64,000 bases of DNA from Aurantiochytrium sp. KH105 (GCA_003116975.1 BGKB01000242.1:1-64000); one strand, 5' to 3'. Counted from the first letter of the stretch, positions 30,901 through 40,368 are shown. A program made the numbers and translations. The notes: generated by a model not told the origin, from the sequence alone.

Positions 30901-33900
30901 CAAAACGAGGTGTCACGACATTGCGTCCTCCACCCGGCGGCGCCGCAGCAACTGTGAGCACGGTATCCTCGATCTCCTTGAAGAAAAGCTTTTCGCGGTC
31001 GTAAAAACCACCAAAGTCCAGAAACTGCCGCAGCAACTCGATGGGCGGCTGCGCGCCGTACTCCTCGACGGTCGGCATATTCACATCATCGACGCAAATA
31101 ATGGCGGATTGACCTGCGGGCGCGCCGAGCAGCGTCTTGCGCTTCTTTTCCAGCTTTGACTCAATGGACATCTGCGTCACCTTGGACGCTGTCTGCGCAC
31201 TAAAGCCAAGCAGGATGGGCATCACTGGCTTGACGCGCGAAATGCCCAGACGTGAGTCACGGACCTCCTGTTCTTGCGCTGCCTTGCGTGCAGCATCGCT
31301 CATGTTGTTGGCGTTGTCATCGTTGCTTACTTGCGCAAGCTCCCGAAGCAAGCTCTGCAATAATACGGTCTTACCAGTTCCAGTGACCCCGGTGAGAAAG
31401 CAAGGCCTGCGAATTGCGAGCAGCTTCTCTGCAACGTAAGAGAAACGGACAGTGTCCATTGTCGGCACCACTAGCTGGGAAAACGGTACACGCGTACTGT
31501 ACTCGAACTGCGGCACGACCTCATCCCAGCGTCGCAATTCCTCCTCGCGAAGGTCCACAAAGTAGTCAAAAATTTGGCCCTTGGCCGAAAGGCCCATCAT
31601 GGAGAGCGCTGCTCGCTCGAAAGCCGTGCGAGACCACTCGTCAAATCCCTCGCGATCAGCAGCTTTAATGGGTCCGCCAAGAGACCATGTCACAGCAAAG
31701 GCAAAGATTTTGTCCAACAAACGCAAGATGCGTTCCTCTGTGATTGCTTGCTTTTCTTGCGCAGGCTGCTTGTCTTTGCTTTCCTTTTTCTCTTGTTGCT
31801 GACCGCTCGCCAAAGACGAGCCATCTGCGCCAAGGCTACTGAGAACGGGCGACGATCCCCAGAGGGCCTCAAAGATCTTGCAAAATGACGCAGCGGCCTG
31901 TACCCCGCAGGTGGAAATGGGTTCGGAGCAGTGTCGTTGCACATACTCGAGACCTTCCGCAAAGACGCCCGATACACAGTCAAGGAGTCGCGACGTGATT
32001 GCGTCCGCGTAGACACCAAATCGCACGCGCATGTCACGTGTGGCCCACGTTTGCACGTAGGGAAGCCAGCCGAGGTCATCAGGTGTCATGTAAAGCACAC
32101 CGAGCCGCGAAACGGTGGCAGGCGATGCAACTTCGAGGTCTTGGACCTCAAAGACGCACTTCATGACAGCTTTGAGCTTGATGCGCTCACCGTTCGCGAG
32201 ACAAAGCGTCATATTGTCGTCGAGGACCGTGTTCATATTCTCAATCCACAAAGCATCGATGGGACCGTCAAAAACGATCCATTTTGAGTCATCTGTCTCG
32301 CTAGCGACCTGGCCACGCATAATAGACGACGCGAGGCCATCGGTCCATTCTTGCGTCAGCTCATTAAACTCGCCGTAAAGTTCACCCATGGTAATGCACT
32401 TCGGATTCAGCACTTGCTGGTGCACTGTGCGATATGGAATATCATCATCCGCGATACCAGCGGCGTGTTGCTGAGCATACAAGCGCGTCAAGGCCTCTGC
32501 AAGAGTCTTGTACGCAGTAGACTTGCCTCCACCCGTTGGACCCACGATGGTTATGCCAAATCGCACATTCATCGTCTCATAGAGCTGAATGATTTTACCC
32601 ACAAAGGCGTCCACGCACTGCAGCGTTTCAGAGGCAAGAACAGAATCCACCATCTCGCGTAGGTCGCCCGTGTCCTGGTACGGGACCGTGACGCCGGGGA
32701 AGAGGTCCGCAAGAATACCGAAGAACAGAGGAACGTCCTGGCGTAGAAACTTGGGAAGATTCGAGTCGCGCATGGCTCGAATGAGCACGACATCCTCCGA
32801 GAGATGAGGATTTCCACGCTTCAAGCCGCCAGCCATGACGAGTACCGACTTTACGGCGCGCAACCCATAATCGTAATGACACTGCTGGCTGAGCTGCTCG
32901 CTGCTGAGCATGTACATTTTGGTCATTTTTCTGCTGAGTGTTTTGGCGTCACTAAAACCCTCGGCAAAGAGCATAATCTCTGCAATGAGCGAATAGTCTG
33001 GTACCATCATGGATACGGGGCGAAACAGGACCTTGAGATTATCCGGGAGCTCCGTACGTCCGGCATAGCCTGGATTCATTGTAATAATCACATGATGCTC
33101 CTGAAGTTCGATCTGTCTACCCTCAAACGCAATGGAGTCGAAACCGGCAAGCCTTCCCTGACGAAGTGTCAAGAGCTGCTGCGCCACAACAGAAAGCACC
33201 TCGATGTCGATGCGATTGAATTCATCGAGACACGTCCAGCAGCCTGCTTGCGCGAGACCGCTAAAGAGCTTGGCCATCATCTTGTAATCAATTTGGTCCG
33301 AGCAATTGTACACGATACACTGAATTCCAAGCGCCTTGGCAAGATCTTTCGAAGACTCTGTCTTGCCTGTGCCAGCCGGTCCGCTTGGAGATCCGCCGAG
33401 TTTGAGCTGCAATGCCCCGGTGAGGGTCATCCAGCATCGATCGGTCAGCGGTGTAATGACGAGCCTTGACGTGCAGCCCTCATATTCATATGCATATCGA
33501 ATGACTGAGTTGGACTGGCGCACCACGCAGTCGTCAATGTCCTCCTTTTGCCAATAGTACCGCAGCTGTTGCTGCCAGGTGAAATTATTCAGCGAGTCGA
33601 CCTGCTCGTCGCGCAAGGTCTCTACAATATCACGGGCGTGGACGTCTGTCGTGACAAGTGCAACAATGATTTTACGCTCTCGTTTGGTCAAATCGGAGCG
33701 CACGAGCATTGTGAGCCTATCGAGTTCGGCGACGTTGCGTCGATACCACGCATCAAGAGTCTGAACGTCTTCCTGAAAGTGGTTGTCAACAAAGCTCGGT
33801 TCGCGCGTCGCGGTTGCGTCTGCACCTGCTGCCGAAGCTGCTTGCGCATTGCGCAGAGTAGCCTCTGTACCAAGAACCCAGGCAATCTGGGCTACGGTAG

Positions 33901-36900
33901 CGACGATCTGGCCCGGGTGCGCCCGGACCCAGTCGATGCGCGAACGCTCAAAGTAGTCTTCTAGGCCGACCTTCATGAGTTTGTGTAAGCTGAGCTTCAT
34001 ATCCTTTTCCACAGCGGTGAGCCAATCCTCGACGTTTCCGCGGGCCTTGAGATTCTTGCCAAGCTCAATGCGTTCATCCTCGGGCGACACCATTGCCTTA
34101 ATGTCAATGGATTTTGGCTGGTCCCCGAAATCAAGCGCCACCAAGGCGTCAAAGCATTTACGAAGATGCGGCTGCACGGCTTGCGGGTCCTTTGTCTGAG
34201 CCAGAATCTCAAGGAGTTCATCGTTGGAGAGAAAGTAAAACCGAGCAAAGGCTGCACGTTTGGTTTCGAGATAGTCCTCAAGGCTCTTTTGGATCTTTTC
34301 CAAATTTGCATTGTGCTTTTGAAGCGTCTCGCGCAGACCGGGGCGAGTGCAGCTTTTAATGCAGTTTGGATCGTCGGCCGTACGGCGCATATTCTCACGA
34401 AACGAGGCGTCGATCTTGGCGAAGAGCTTTGATTCCTGAGGGAGCTGCCGCTGGATATCAGGAGCGCTGAAAATAGACTCGAGGTACATCCAATTGCGCT
34501 GACATAAGAGCCATTCCTCAAAGGTTTCCTGGAAGAGGACGAGCTTGTTGCGCCACTCGTCGACCTGCGATCGAATGGGCTTGACGTAACGAGAGCCAAG
34601 AATGGTATTGATGGTGACGAGAGAATCATCGAGGTCGACAATGACGTCATCGACGCCTCCAATGATTTTATCCTTGGTGTCCTTGTACTGGAGAATGGTA
34701 AAATCAGCCGTCTTCCACTTGTTGGTGACTTTGACAAGCATACCCACAAGAACGTCCTCTTGGACAGCTTCAACGGCAATCTGCTCGAGCACTTCGCCAT
34801 GATCCATGGCGCGACGCTCGATAAGATGACCGAGTCGGAGCCCTTCGACTCCCTGGACCTCGTAGCCAAGAACGCGGTGGATGGTATCCCAATGCCGATC
34901 CTGTAAAGCAGGACAGCGCAGCGCCGTCACAACGGGCATTGTGCGCTTAAAGTCAGAGACCCGCTCGCGCAGCGTCGGCGCCACGAGGTTGCCTGGGAGC
35001 CCGCGCTCTGCCTGCAGAGCCGTTTTCAAGTACTTTTCGACCTCAAGCAAAATGGCGGCAGCATCGACTTCCTCAAAAATAGTTCTGCACCATGACATGG
35101 AAAGCGAATCCCAGTCGCGAAAGGCGCGCCAAAGCTTGAGCTTGATTGTGAGGTCTTGCTTGACCTCGTCGAGTTCATCGTAGGTGGAAACAGCAACCCC
35201 AAGCGTCTTTTGAAACCGAGTAAACTTTTCACGCTGGGTCTGGATCTCACCATATTGCTTCTCTGCATCCTCGAGGAAGTCAATGACCTCCTTGGAAGGC
35301 GCAGCCGGATCGAAGATAATGACGTTGCTCAGTACGGCGCGCAAACTGCTGACTTTGGTATGCAAGCGGGGGATTTTCTCCTCGAGCTCCTTGGCGAATC
35401 GAGTGGTGTTCGCGCCGACTGCGCTCTCAGCCGTGTGAATGGAGCCGTGAAGTGCCTTGTTTGTTTCTTTGAGCATGTAAATGGACGTGTTATCTTCCTC
35501 TTCCATGGGCACGTGAAAGTCTTGGCAGAGAGCGTGAAGTTTGACTGCAAATCCAAAACTGGCATCCACAGCGTCAATGTTATCCCCGAGCTCCTTGAGA
35601 AAGGAGAGCTGTTCCACGAAGCCCTCCACAGAGTAGGCCTCTTGGCTAAGAATGTCATTGCGATGGCGCATCTCGGAAAGGTTCTGTTGCGTCTTGGCGC
35701 GCAAAACTTGCGGAACGAGCTCGCGAATCTTGCGTAAGCACCGCACAGGACTCGGCACGAAGCGAGTCTTGAGTGCTTCCGAATCCACGCATACGATTCC
35801 CACATTGCTCGAGGTTGGCATAACTTCAAAAGCTGATTGCTGCGCAGTGTACTTTGACAACATTCCCTGGAATACCTCGAGCGGCTCATTCTGGTAATGC
35901 TCGAGGGAAAGACGCGCGTAGAGCTGCTCGTTCTCCACAAAGGCCTTGGCAAAGGGTACAAACGTCTTGCAAAAGGTGTCAGCCTCGTCAAAGGCTTTGC
36001 GCAGGCATTCTCCAATGTCTTCAACCATGGTCTGAAACTGCGCGCCTTCGACGATCATCATTTCGAGATCGAGACTGTCGCCGGCCGTGCCCGATTCGTC
36101 CATGGAGGGCTGGGCATATAGTGCCAAGTCGGGGTGAGTCAAGAGTCGTTCAGGATCTGTCACCACCTTGAGCGTGTCGAAGATGATGCTCTCTGTCTCG
36201 GCTCGGAATTCCTCGGCAGTGGGAAAGAAAGCCACCCCAGATTTTGCGAGCGTGTCGCCCTCCTCTTGCAGCGTCAAACGAACTTCAAGCTCCTCGATCG
36301 GAACGCTCGCGTCCATGCGCACGATGAAAATGGGTCTTGGACCCTGGGTCGTGGTCAACGACGAAGGTTGCTTTGCGTGCAAGGCCAAGGTCTCGGCATG
36401 CGTGGTTGCGTCATCCTCAAGAAGCGGCTTGTCCGCGGACGGTTTGGCGCGGCTCACGGCACCTGCGTCTTGCGAGCGCTGCTTGTCGGATATGAGCGAG
36501 AGAAGTTCTGCTGTCGAAGTGATTGCCAGGGTCAAGAACGTGTCAATGACAAGAAAATCGACGAGTCGAATATACTTGGTGAGCTTGCGGCATTGCGTCC
36601 GCATAGCTGCGCGCTCCGTAAATGTGATAGCCCGAATGCGTCGACCCGAGTCCGCGGCGGCAGCTGCAGCCGCTGCAGCGGCTGCCTTCTCCTCTGCCGA
36701 AGCAGTGGAGGAGAATTGTCTTGCAAATCCACTCTCCTCCAGAAAATTGCGCAAGGCGCTGTCGCAAGTGGCGACCACAAGCTGTCGGACCTCGTCGGAA
36801 AATCTCTCGAGCTGTTCGCGCGCAAGCTCGCGCTGCAAATGCTGCGTCTCGGTAAACTCTTCGAGAGCATAGGTGCGGGTTGAATCGATGATGAAGAGGC

Positions 36901-37882
36901 GCGATGAGGCTGTGTTGACGCACATGGTGCGCAGACACAAAAGCGCGGTACGCAACAGAGGATGTAAGATGAAGAGATTCTCAGTGAGGCTTGCCTTTGC
37001 AGCGTTCGTTTTGCGAGCGCGAACGTTACGTTTCCAGTCCTTGAAGGATTTCCAGATGCGGTATTTACGAAAAAAGTCGATGCGATTGATCTGCGAAAAA
37101 AGATAGAACTCACGTTCAAACTGATGCATCGAGACGAAGTCGGTGCTGCCATTGGGGTAGTGCACGGTGACGCCGTTGCTCGAGACAATAAAGAATTCTT
37201 GACCCGAGCCTCCGAGATCTCCTTTGGTCTTGGACAAGGTCAGGTCATACGCCGTTCCGCCTGGCTTGCGTACCAGGTACAAGAATGACTTTTCGTCTAA
37301 GAGTGCAGCACACTGGGGCTCTTGCGCAATCATGCGCTCCGTAAAGCTTTCGTGATGTATTCTGTACCTCCGCTGTCGCGCGAGCTCGCTTGTGAGCATG
37401 GCGACGCTTTGTGCCTCTCCCCGACGATGAATCTCCTCGTCATCGAGCTCTTCTTGCGTATTTGAAGTAGCTGGCGGGTCTACTGGCGCCTCGATTCGTG
37501 TTGCGTCAGACGATTCCCTTAGCGCACGGTTTCGGAAAGGAAATACGGGGCTTTTTGTACCTACGAATGCTTGCGACTTTTCGTGCGCTGGAGGACGCGG
37601 GGAGAGCTGACCCTGGAGCGAAGCGTCCCGAGAGGTCACACCTCGACGCATTCCGCCCAGACCTGCATACAGACGTCGCTCGAGTCCTGCGCGTTTTGGT
37701 GACGCCGCAACTTTGGCTGCAAGGTCCTCAGGTCGTGGACTCGCCTTGACGTCGTCGTCCAAAGCACGCGTCGTCGACGCTGGCAGCCTGATGCCATCTT
37801 CTTTCGCTTTATCGGCCTTCTTTTGCAGGCTTGCGAGCAGGTTCGTCTTTCTGGACGTCTTTTGCTCTTCCTGAGCGTCCAT
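24920..37882 (-). CDS. Axonemal inner-arm dynein heavy chain (DNAH6-like), 4320 aa
   Basis: An intronless frame from ATG 37882 to TAA 24920. Only a GTG lies further upstream in frame, at 37939. The N-terminal tail (1 to about 1000) contains the FFRKYRIWKSFKDWKRNVR segment seen in single-headed axonemal dyneins. The linker (about 1000-1480) has DEWRNKLVLFQETFEEWLLCQRNW-type sequence and the FYFLSNDELLEILAQTKDP block. AAA1 P-loop GPAGTGKT is near residue 1500 with Walker B CLDEFNR; AAA2 GPTGGGKS near 1780; AAA3 GVTGTGKT near 2165; AAA4 GVGGSGKQ near 2575. The stalk coiled coil and microtubule-binding domain span about 2815-3100. AAA5, AAA6 and the C-terminal domain ending FWIWRGVAMLCNLND complete it. 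All four P-loops are intact, so the motor looks functional. Best family match from memory is DNAH6, though DNAH1/3/7/12 are relatives. It implies motile flagella. Confidence 0.97.
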   Translation of the reverse strand: MDAQEEQKTSRKTNLLASLQKKADKAKEDGIRLPASTTRALDDDVKASPRPEDLAAKVAASPKRAGLERRLYAGLGGMRRGVTSRDASLQGQLSPRPPAHEKSQAFVGTKSPVFPFRNRALRESSDATRIEAPVDPPATSNTQEELDDEEIHRRGEAQSVAMLTSELARQRRYRIHHESFTERMIAQEPQCAALLDEKSFLYLVRKPGGTAYDLTLSKTKGDLGGSGQEFFIVSSNGVTVHYPNGSTDFVSMHQFEREFYLFSQINRIDFFRKYRIWKSFKDWKRNVRARKTNAAKASLTENLFILHPLLRTALLCLRTMCVNTASSRLFIIDSTRTYALEEFTETQHLQRELAREQLERFSDEVRQLVVATCDSALRNFLEESGFARQFSSTASAEEKAAAAAAAAAAADSGRRIRAITFTERAAMRTQCRKLTKYIRLVDFLVIDTFLTLAITSTAELLSLISDKQRSQDAGAVSRAKPSADKPLLEDDATTHAETLALHAKQPSSLTTTQGPRPIFIVRMDASVPIEELEVRLTLQEEGDTLAKSGVAFFPTAEEFRAETESIIFDTLKVVTDPERLLTHPDLALYAQPSMDESGTAGDSLDLEMMIVEGAQFQTMVEDIGECLRKAFDEADTFCKTFVPFAKAFVENEQLYARLSLEHYQNEPLEVFQGMLSKYTAQQSAFEVMPTSSNVGIVCVDSEALKTRFVPSPVRCLRKIRELVPQVLRAKTQQNLSEMRHRNDILSQEAYSVEGFVEQLSFLKELGDNIDAVDASFGFAVKLHALCQDFHVPMEEEDNTSIYMLKETNKALHGSIHTAESAVGANTTRFAKELEEKIPRLHTKVSSLRAVLSNVIIFDPAAPSKEVIDFLEDAEKQYGEIQTQREKFTRFQKTLGVAVSTYDELDEVKQDLTIKLKLWRAFRDWDSLSMSWCRTIFEEVDAAAILLEVEKYLKTALQAERGLPGNLVAPTLRERVSDFKRTMPVVTALRCPALQDRHWDTIHRVLGYEVQGVEGLRLGHLIERRAMDHGEVLEQIAVEAVQEDVLVGMLVKVTNKWKTADFTILQYKDTKDKIIGGVDDVIVDLDDSLVTINTILGSRYVKPIRSQVDEWRNKLVLFQETFEEWLLCQRNWMYLESIFSAPDIQRQLPQESKLFAKIDASFRENMRRTADDPNCIKSCTRPGLRETLQKHNANLEKIQKSLEDYLETKRAAFARFYFLSNDELLEILAQTKDPQAVQPHLRKCFDALVALDFGDQPKSIDIKAMVSPEDERIELGKNLKARGNVEDWLTAVEKDMKLSLHKLMKVGLEDYFERSRIDWVRAHPGQIVATVAQIAWVLGTEATLRNAQAASAAGADATATREPSFVDNHFQEDVQTLDAWYRRNVAELDRLTMLVRSDLTKRERKIIVALVTTDVHARDIVETLRDEQVDSLNNFTWQQQLRYYWQKEDIDDCVVRQSNSVIRYAYEYEGCTSRLVITPLTDRCWMTLTGALQLKLGGSPSGPAGTGKTESSKDLAKALGIQCIVYNCSDQIDYKMMAKLFSGLAQAGCWTCLDEFNRIDIEVLSVVAQQLLTLRQGRLAGFDSIAFEGRQIELQEHHVIITMNPGYAGRTELPDNLKVLFRPVSMMVPDYSLIAEIMLFAEGFSDAKTLSRKMTKMYMLSSEQLSQQCHYDYGLRAVKSVLVMAGGLKRGNPHLSEDVVLIRAMRDSNLPKFLRQDVPLFFGILADLFPGVTVPYQDTGDLREMVDSVLASETLQCVDAFVGKIIQLYETMNVRFGITIVGPTGGGKSTAYKTLAEALTRLYAQQHAAGIADDDIPYRTVHQQVLNPKCITMGELYGEFNELTQEWTDGLASSIMRGQVASETDDSKWIVFDGPIDALWIENMNTVLDDNMTLCLANGERIKLKAVMKCVFEVQDLEVASPATVSRLGVLYMTPDDLGWLPYVQTWATRDMRVRFGVYADAITSRLLDCVSGVFAEGLEYVQRHCSEPISTCGVQAAASFCKIFEALWGSSPVLSSLGADGSSLASGQQQEKKESKDKQPAQEKQAITEERILRLLDKIFAFAVTWSLGGPIKAADREGFDEWSRTAFERAALSMMGLSAKGQIFDYFVDLREEELRRWDEVVPQFEYSTRVPFSQLVVPTMDTVRFSYVAEKLLAIRRPCFLTGVTGTGKTVLLQSLLRELAQVSNDDNANNMSDAARKAAQEQEVRDSRLGISRVKPVMPILLGFSAQTASKVTQMSIESKLEKKRKTLLGAPAGQSAIICVDDVNMPTVEEYGAQPPIELLRQFLDFGGFYDREKLFFKEIEDTVLTVAAAPPGGGRNVVTPRFVRHFSVLCMPPASEASMMVMFTGILAGYLANGFAPDVRALAPVVVQSTIDVYERMCKEMLPTPSKSHYTFNLRDLSKVVQGILMIQPQRCAGPDTLTRLWVHESMRVFHDRLINSSDKLWFTELALELLRRNFKVQWSAEEVFGSDEATSGTSAAKPPLLFVDFLRGIADENEEEEDESEDDANRVDPRPYEEAQSIAQVAKVLEDALDDYNISFPSKMNLVFFRDAMEHIARIARILRQKRGNAMLVGVGGSGKQSLSRLAMFMSGMKCFQIEITKGYGPTEFREDLKRMMINAGVAGRKVGFLFTDSQIIVDDFLEDVNNILNSGEVPNLFPQDEMDRIVADMGAVVKRLGIPESRDNCKQVFVNRVRDNLHVVLCMSPVGNALRVWCRQFPSLINCCTIDWFLEWPQSALNSVAERFLAKLELPSEECREALVSACAVVHTSIATSAERFLEELNRTVYTTPKSYLDLIELYMSMLHDKRGELTLARDRLSNGIIKLEETNEMVQNLKQELNELMPVLEEKSKDAEVLLKQVAQEQAEASVVKAKVATEENEVNAKATQVAEVQADAQRDLDKAMPALEAAIGALDALDKKDITEIKNFIKPPAAVQTVMEAVNVLLGEKPDWDTAKKVMSDTKFMDNLKGYDKDNIPAATLKKLKKYVEDPMMAVDNVAKVSKAATSLCMWVHAMDVYSVVAKEVGPKRQRLQEMNETLAEANAVLAEKRAALQEVVDKVNALQATCDATLAEKNRLAEEAEQTQARLERAEKLTSGLASEGVRWRETVVVINAQVDELVGDVFLAAACVSYYGAFTGAYRDKLVALWQNSVRDLHIPCSGSFNLVDTIGSAVLVREWQLCSLPTDEVSTNNALLATYGKRWPLMIDPQMQANRWIKQKEAKNRLECVKMSDADLLRALEGAVRNGRPLLVEDLGEQIDPGLEPILQKAIFRQNGRTLVRIGDADVDYDANFKFYMTTKLANPHYLPEVCIKVTIINFTVTMDGLEDQLLGLVVRKEKPEIEDRKNRLLMSMAADQKQLKDIESKILRMLSESKGDILDDEELINTLADSKTTSAIISERVAESEKTNAEVNRMRNSYRAVARRGSILYFVVADLAQIDSMYAYSLEYFQKLFSRSIDDSAPSMDPKTRLKNIMTYQNEFVFKNICRGLFETHKLLFAFLITVRIMRFETKRISDLEWTLFLRGPAALVSANPSVAKEPAGGLPDRYPLVAYQTLAVLSEAQPAIFGGLHTYILDHWDSSWAAWAASDCPQDEDLPLDEFCPTFVEDVASDEIEATSSEASDAAPAPRGLSSFHKLLVVKSFREEKTVFSIRHFVHAELGASFVHSPGTSMEDISADMDQKTPCIFVLSQGADPTSILLRFADKCGYTERLHVISLGQGQGAKAETLIANATRTGDWVLLQNCHLAKSWMPTLEEIIAGFNEPAKREATEANLNGEDGEMAATGGGGGAGGGPRRISGDMIHQDFRLFLTSFPAPYFPVSVLQNGLKLTNEPPKGLRANIFRSFDTVLQEDVLDSCPARPEDFRKLLFGLCFFHGVIQERRKFGPLGWNIRYDFDDSDLECSTQGLARFLNEQDEIPWDALRYVTGQINYGGRVTDDWDRRCLLSILGRFYTPGILEDGYTFSRSGRYYAPSDTDMAGYRSYVTGLPDIEDPEVFGMHDNANTTFELKESTTMVGAVISIEPRASGSGSGSTPDEIVEALALKMQESLPEILDVETEAGPRTFVTNEETGLYDPLATFLQQEIAKFNNLLERLSSSMQELVRAIKGFVVMSSDLDKMYTSFLNNAVPALWAQVAYPSLRPLSSWFEDLQTRVAFLREWLRHGEPVVFPLPAFFFPQGFMTGILQTHARKHKVAINSLSFDFSVFRCEEEEIVERPSNGVVVSGLHMEGARWDVASHAIQDSGPGEMYSSMRPIHFLPVEDFKPDPALYACPVYKTSTRAGALSTTGMSTNFVLPIYLPTEADPHFWIWRGVAMLCNLND

Positions 37883-38840
37883 GCTGCGCGCGCAGCAACA
37901 ACCACGGCGACGACAACGACGACGAGGGCAAGCCGCCACTGCGCTCGCGCTGCACGCGTCCCGGTCCGTGAGACCTGCTGAGGTTTTTGCGCGCGCCTCT
38001 CGCGTGTCTTTTCCTCTCCCCTCGTTTCACTTTCTTACGAGCCGTGTGCGTGTGTGAGTGTGCGAAAGCTAGGCCCCGCCGTTCGCTTGTTGCTTGCTCG
38101 CCTGCCAGACTTGATGCCTTGCCAGATATCAACTGTCTTATAGAGATCAATCACAAGCCAAATGGCACGCGTGTCGCTTCCCCTTTGTTCCTACCGGTGG
38201 CCGCTAGCTAGCGGTCGATTAGCCGGCCAGGCCAGCCAGCAGGCCATACCAGGCAGTCCAAGTCAGGCGCCAATCACCCATCCTTCCTTTCCCTGGCGAG
38301 CCTGATACCCAGCAACACAACCCACGCGCTCCACGGGTGAAACCCGTAACGGCCATCTTGTGCCCCGCATTCCCCGGTCGCGGGAGACCTTGATCCCGGC
38401 AGAGACGCTCCGCGTCGCAGCCGCAGCCGAGACCAAGCGCAGACCATCCCGAGCCGCGGCGCCCGAGGGCGAGGATACGCGAGGCGGGAGCGGCCACGCC
38501 TCTGCGCGAAGCCTTGGCGGGCTCGGCGCCCAGCCGGATCGCGACAGGCATGTCGGCAGCGGCTCGGCGCTCGCTTGCTGCGCGAAAGCTGAAACGAGAT
38601 AAAGTGCTTGTTATACATTGCAGATGGTGAAGACCATGGACGCGGAAGATGACGAGCTGGCGCCGAAGGGCGAGGCTTCTGGCGCAGCGGGCGCAGCAGA
38701 ACCTCATCGGCGGAGTGGTCGAAGGACGCAAGGCGAAACGCGTGTCGGCGACAGCGGGCACCACGCCGTTGAGACGTAGAGCAAGCACTGCACGCAGCCG
38801 AGGCGAAGGCCGGGAGCGTGCTGGCCCGTGCGAGTCTGTG
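37883..38840. other. Divergent dynein/MDR spacer
   Basis: A 0.96 kb spacer shared by the dynein gene and the MDR oxidoreductase gene. It contains a possible upstream reading frame (ATG 38624 to TAG 38777-38779, 51 codons) overlapping the region before the MDR start. No independent gene supported. Confidence 0.5.
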
Positions 38841-39938
38841 ATGCAACACGCGCTCGCGAGGTGGAGAAGCAGCGTCGCGACGAGCGTACGCGCGGAAAGC
38901 ACCTGGTCGAGGAGAGGATTGGGGACGATGGCGAAGGGCACGGCCTCGCGCCTTGTCAAGTTCGATGAGGACCCGAAGAAGGCGGTCCAGTTTGATGAGA
39001 ATGTAGAGTGGGACGCCCCGAGAGAAGATGAGGTGCTCATCAAGGTCGTTGCCGCAGGCATCAACATGGCAGATGTGAAGCAGGCCGGCGGACTCATGCC
39101 CTTCGTCAAGACGCCGATCATTACCGGCCGTGACTATTGCGGCGTGGTCGAGGAGGGACCGAGCGACCTGATTGGCAAGCATGTTTTCGGCACGGGCGGC
39201 CCGCTTGGATACCTTTGCGACGGTTCGCACGCGCAATACCTCAAGATCCCCGTCGCCGATGTGGCGCTCAAGCCTGACGCGCTGACACCGGAACAAGCCG
39301 GGACACTTGGCGTACCTTTTTTCACTGCGTACCTGGCAGTGGTCACGCAGGGTCGTGTCAAAGAAGGAGACGTCGTGGCTGTGCCCGGCGCCACTGGCTT
39401 TGTGGGCCGCTCTGCGCTTATGATTGCGAAAGCGATGGGCGCGACCACGATTGCCATGACGCGTCGTGACATTGGCGACTCTCTGCCATACGCTGATCAC
39501 GTCCTTTGCACCAAAGATCTCGAAGAAGATGATATTTTGGCCAAGCTTCGGGAGCTTGGTCGCCCCGGTCAGATGGGCGTTGATCTTTTTGTCGACACGG
39601 TGGGCGGTGACATGTGTTCACGCGGGATTGCCGCCATCGGCAAGTTTGGTCGTGTCTGCACAATGGCGGCCCCGAGTCCAGCTGCAATGTCCTCGTTCTC
39701 CACCTTTGAGTTCTACCGCAAGCAGGGCACCATTTCGGGCGTTAATACCTTGATGGTTGCGGACGGCATTTGTGGCACGATCATGCGCGATCTTTCAGCT
39801 CTCTTTGATCAGGGTAAGCTCGAACCTCTTCCTGTCGCCGATCAAACGTTTGCTCTCAAGGACTATGCCGAGGCGCTCGCACTCGTCGGCAGCGGCAAGA
39901 TCCGCGACCGCGTTGCCTTGCTCCCATGGAAGGAGTAG
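38841..39938 (+). CDS. MDR-family NAD(P)H:quinone-oxidoreductase-like protein, 365 aa
   Basis: A zinc-independent medium-chain dehydrogenase/reductase. After the leader come the GroES-like catalytic domain (DEVLIKVVAAGINMADVKQAGG, then GRDYCGVVEEG) and a Rossmann domain with the nucleotide loop VAVPGATGFVGRSALMIAKAMGA near residue 182. The DLFVDTVGGDM segment and the C-terminal DYAEALALVGSGKIRDRV are typical of quinone oxidoreductases. The catalytic-zinc ligands of alcohol dehydrogenases are not seen. The start is uncertain: ATG 38841 gives MQHALARWRSSVATSVRAES, a plausible mitochondrial presequence; ATG 38928 (good context) would give a cytosolic form; ATG 38649 is also in frame. Substrate unknown; probably a reactive enone or quinone. 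The long antisense frame at 38274-39500 is a shadow. Confidence 0.92.
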   Translation: MQHALARWRSSVATSVRAESTWSRRGLGTMAKGTASRLVKFDEDPKKAVQFDENVEWDAPREDEVLIKVVAAGINMADVKQAGGLMPFVKTPIITGRDYCGVVEEGPSDLIGKHVFGTGGPLGYLCDGSHAQYLKIPVADVALKPDALTPEQAGTLGVPFFTAYLAVVTQGRVKEGDVVAVPGATGFVGRSALMIAKAMGATTIAMTRRDIGDSLPYADHVLCTKDLEEDDILAKLRELGRPGQMGVDLFVDTVGGDMCSRGIAAIGKFGRVCTMAAPSPAAMSSFSTFEFYRKQGTISGVNTLMVADGICGTIMRDLSALFDQGKLEPLPVADQTFALKDYAEALALVGSGKIRDRVALLPWKE

Positions 39939-40368
39939 ATCATCCAAAAAGTAAATAACGGAATATCATCTCATCACATTACATCGCATCGTCTTCATCC
40001 AGTTCGTTCCTGTCTTGCGCCACCGATGCGAACTGCAGCTGCTCTGAGGAATTTTGACAACCATGCGATGCATACCAGCCTAGGCCTAGTAAGGATGGAT
40101 GGAAGGAAGGAAGGAAGGTGTGCACTCCTCGGAGTGGGACGCCCGTCCGTTGAGCGGCCTCGTAAAACAACAAAGTTTGGGACTCGCGACCCAGGGCCAG
40201 CTAGCTTTCTGCCGCGGCGCGCGGGGGGCGCGTGGCCTGGCCTTGCGCTGACCGCTTGCCCGTCTGTCTGGTCGTCGGCCGATCTGCCTCCTCCTGCTTC
40301 GTCGCTGCTCGCGCGAGGCTGATTGTTTTCCAAGCTGCGAGCAAGCGCGAGCGAGCGAGCGAGCGAGC
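39939..40368. other. Spacer upstream of the giant gene
   Basis: 430 bases between two same-strand genes. It has GGAA repeats (about 40096-40118) and a GCGA run just before the start codon. In-frame stops at 40081-40092 bound the giant frame. An in-frame ATG at 40099 exists but has T at -3 and would place about 90 extra residues before the anchor. Confidence 0.55.

Noticed and set aside
38274-39500. 408-codon minus-strand frame opposite the MDR gene
   Set aside because: Mirror of a GC-rich coding sequence with strong codon bias; no domain, while the plus strand encodes a clear MDR enzyme.
40099-40368. Longer N terminus for the giant protein
   Set aside because: ATG 40099 has poor context and would translate GGAA/GCGA leader repeats ahead of the signal anchor.
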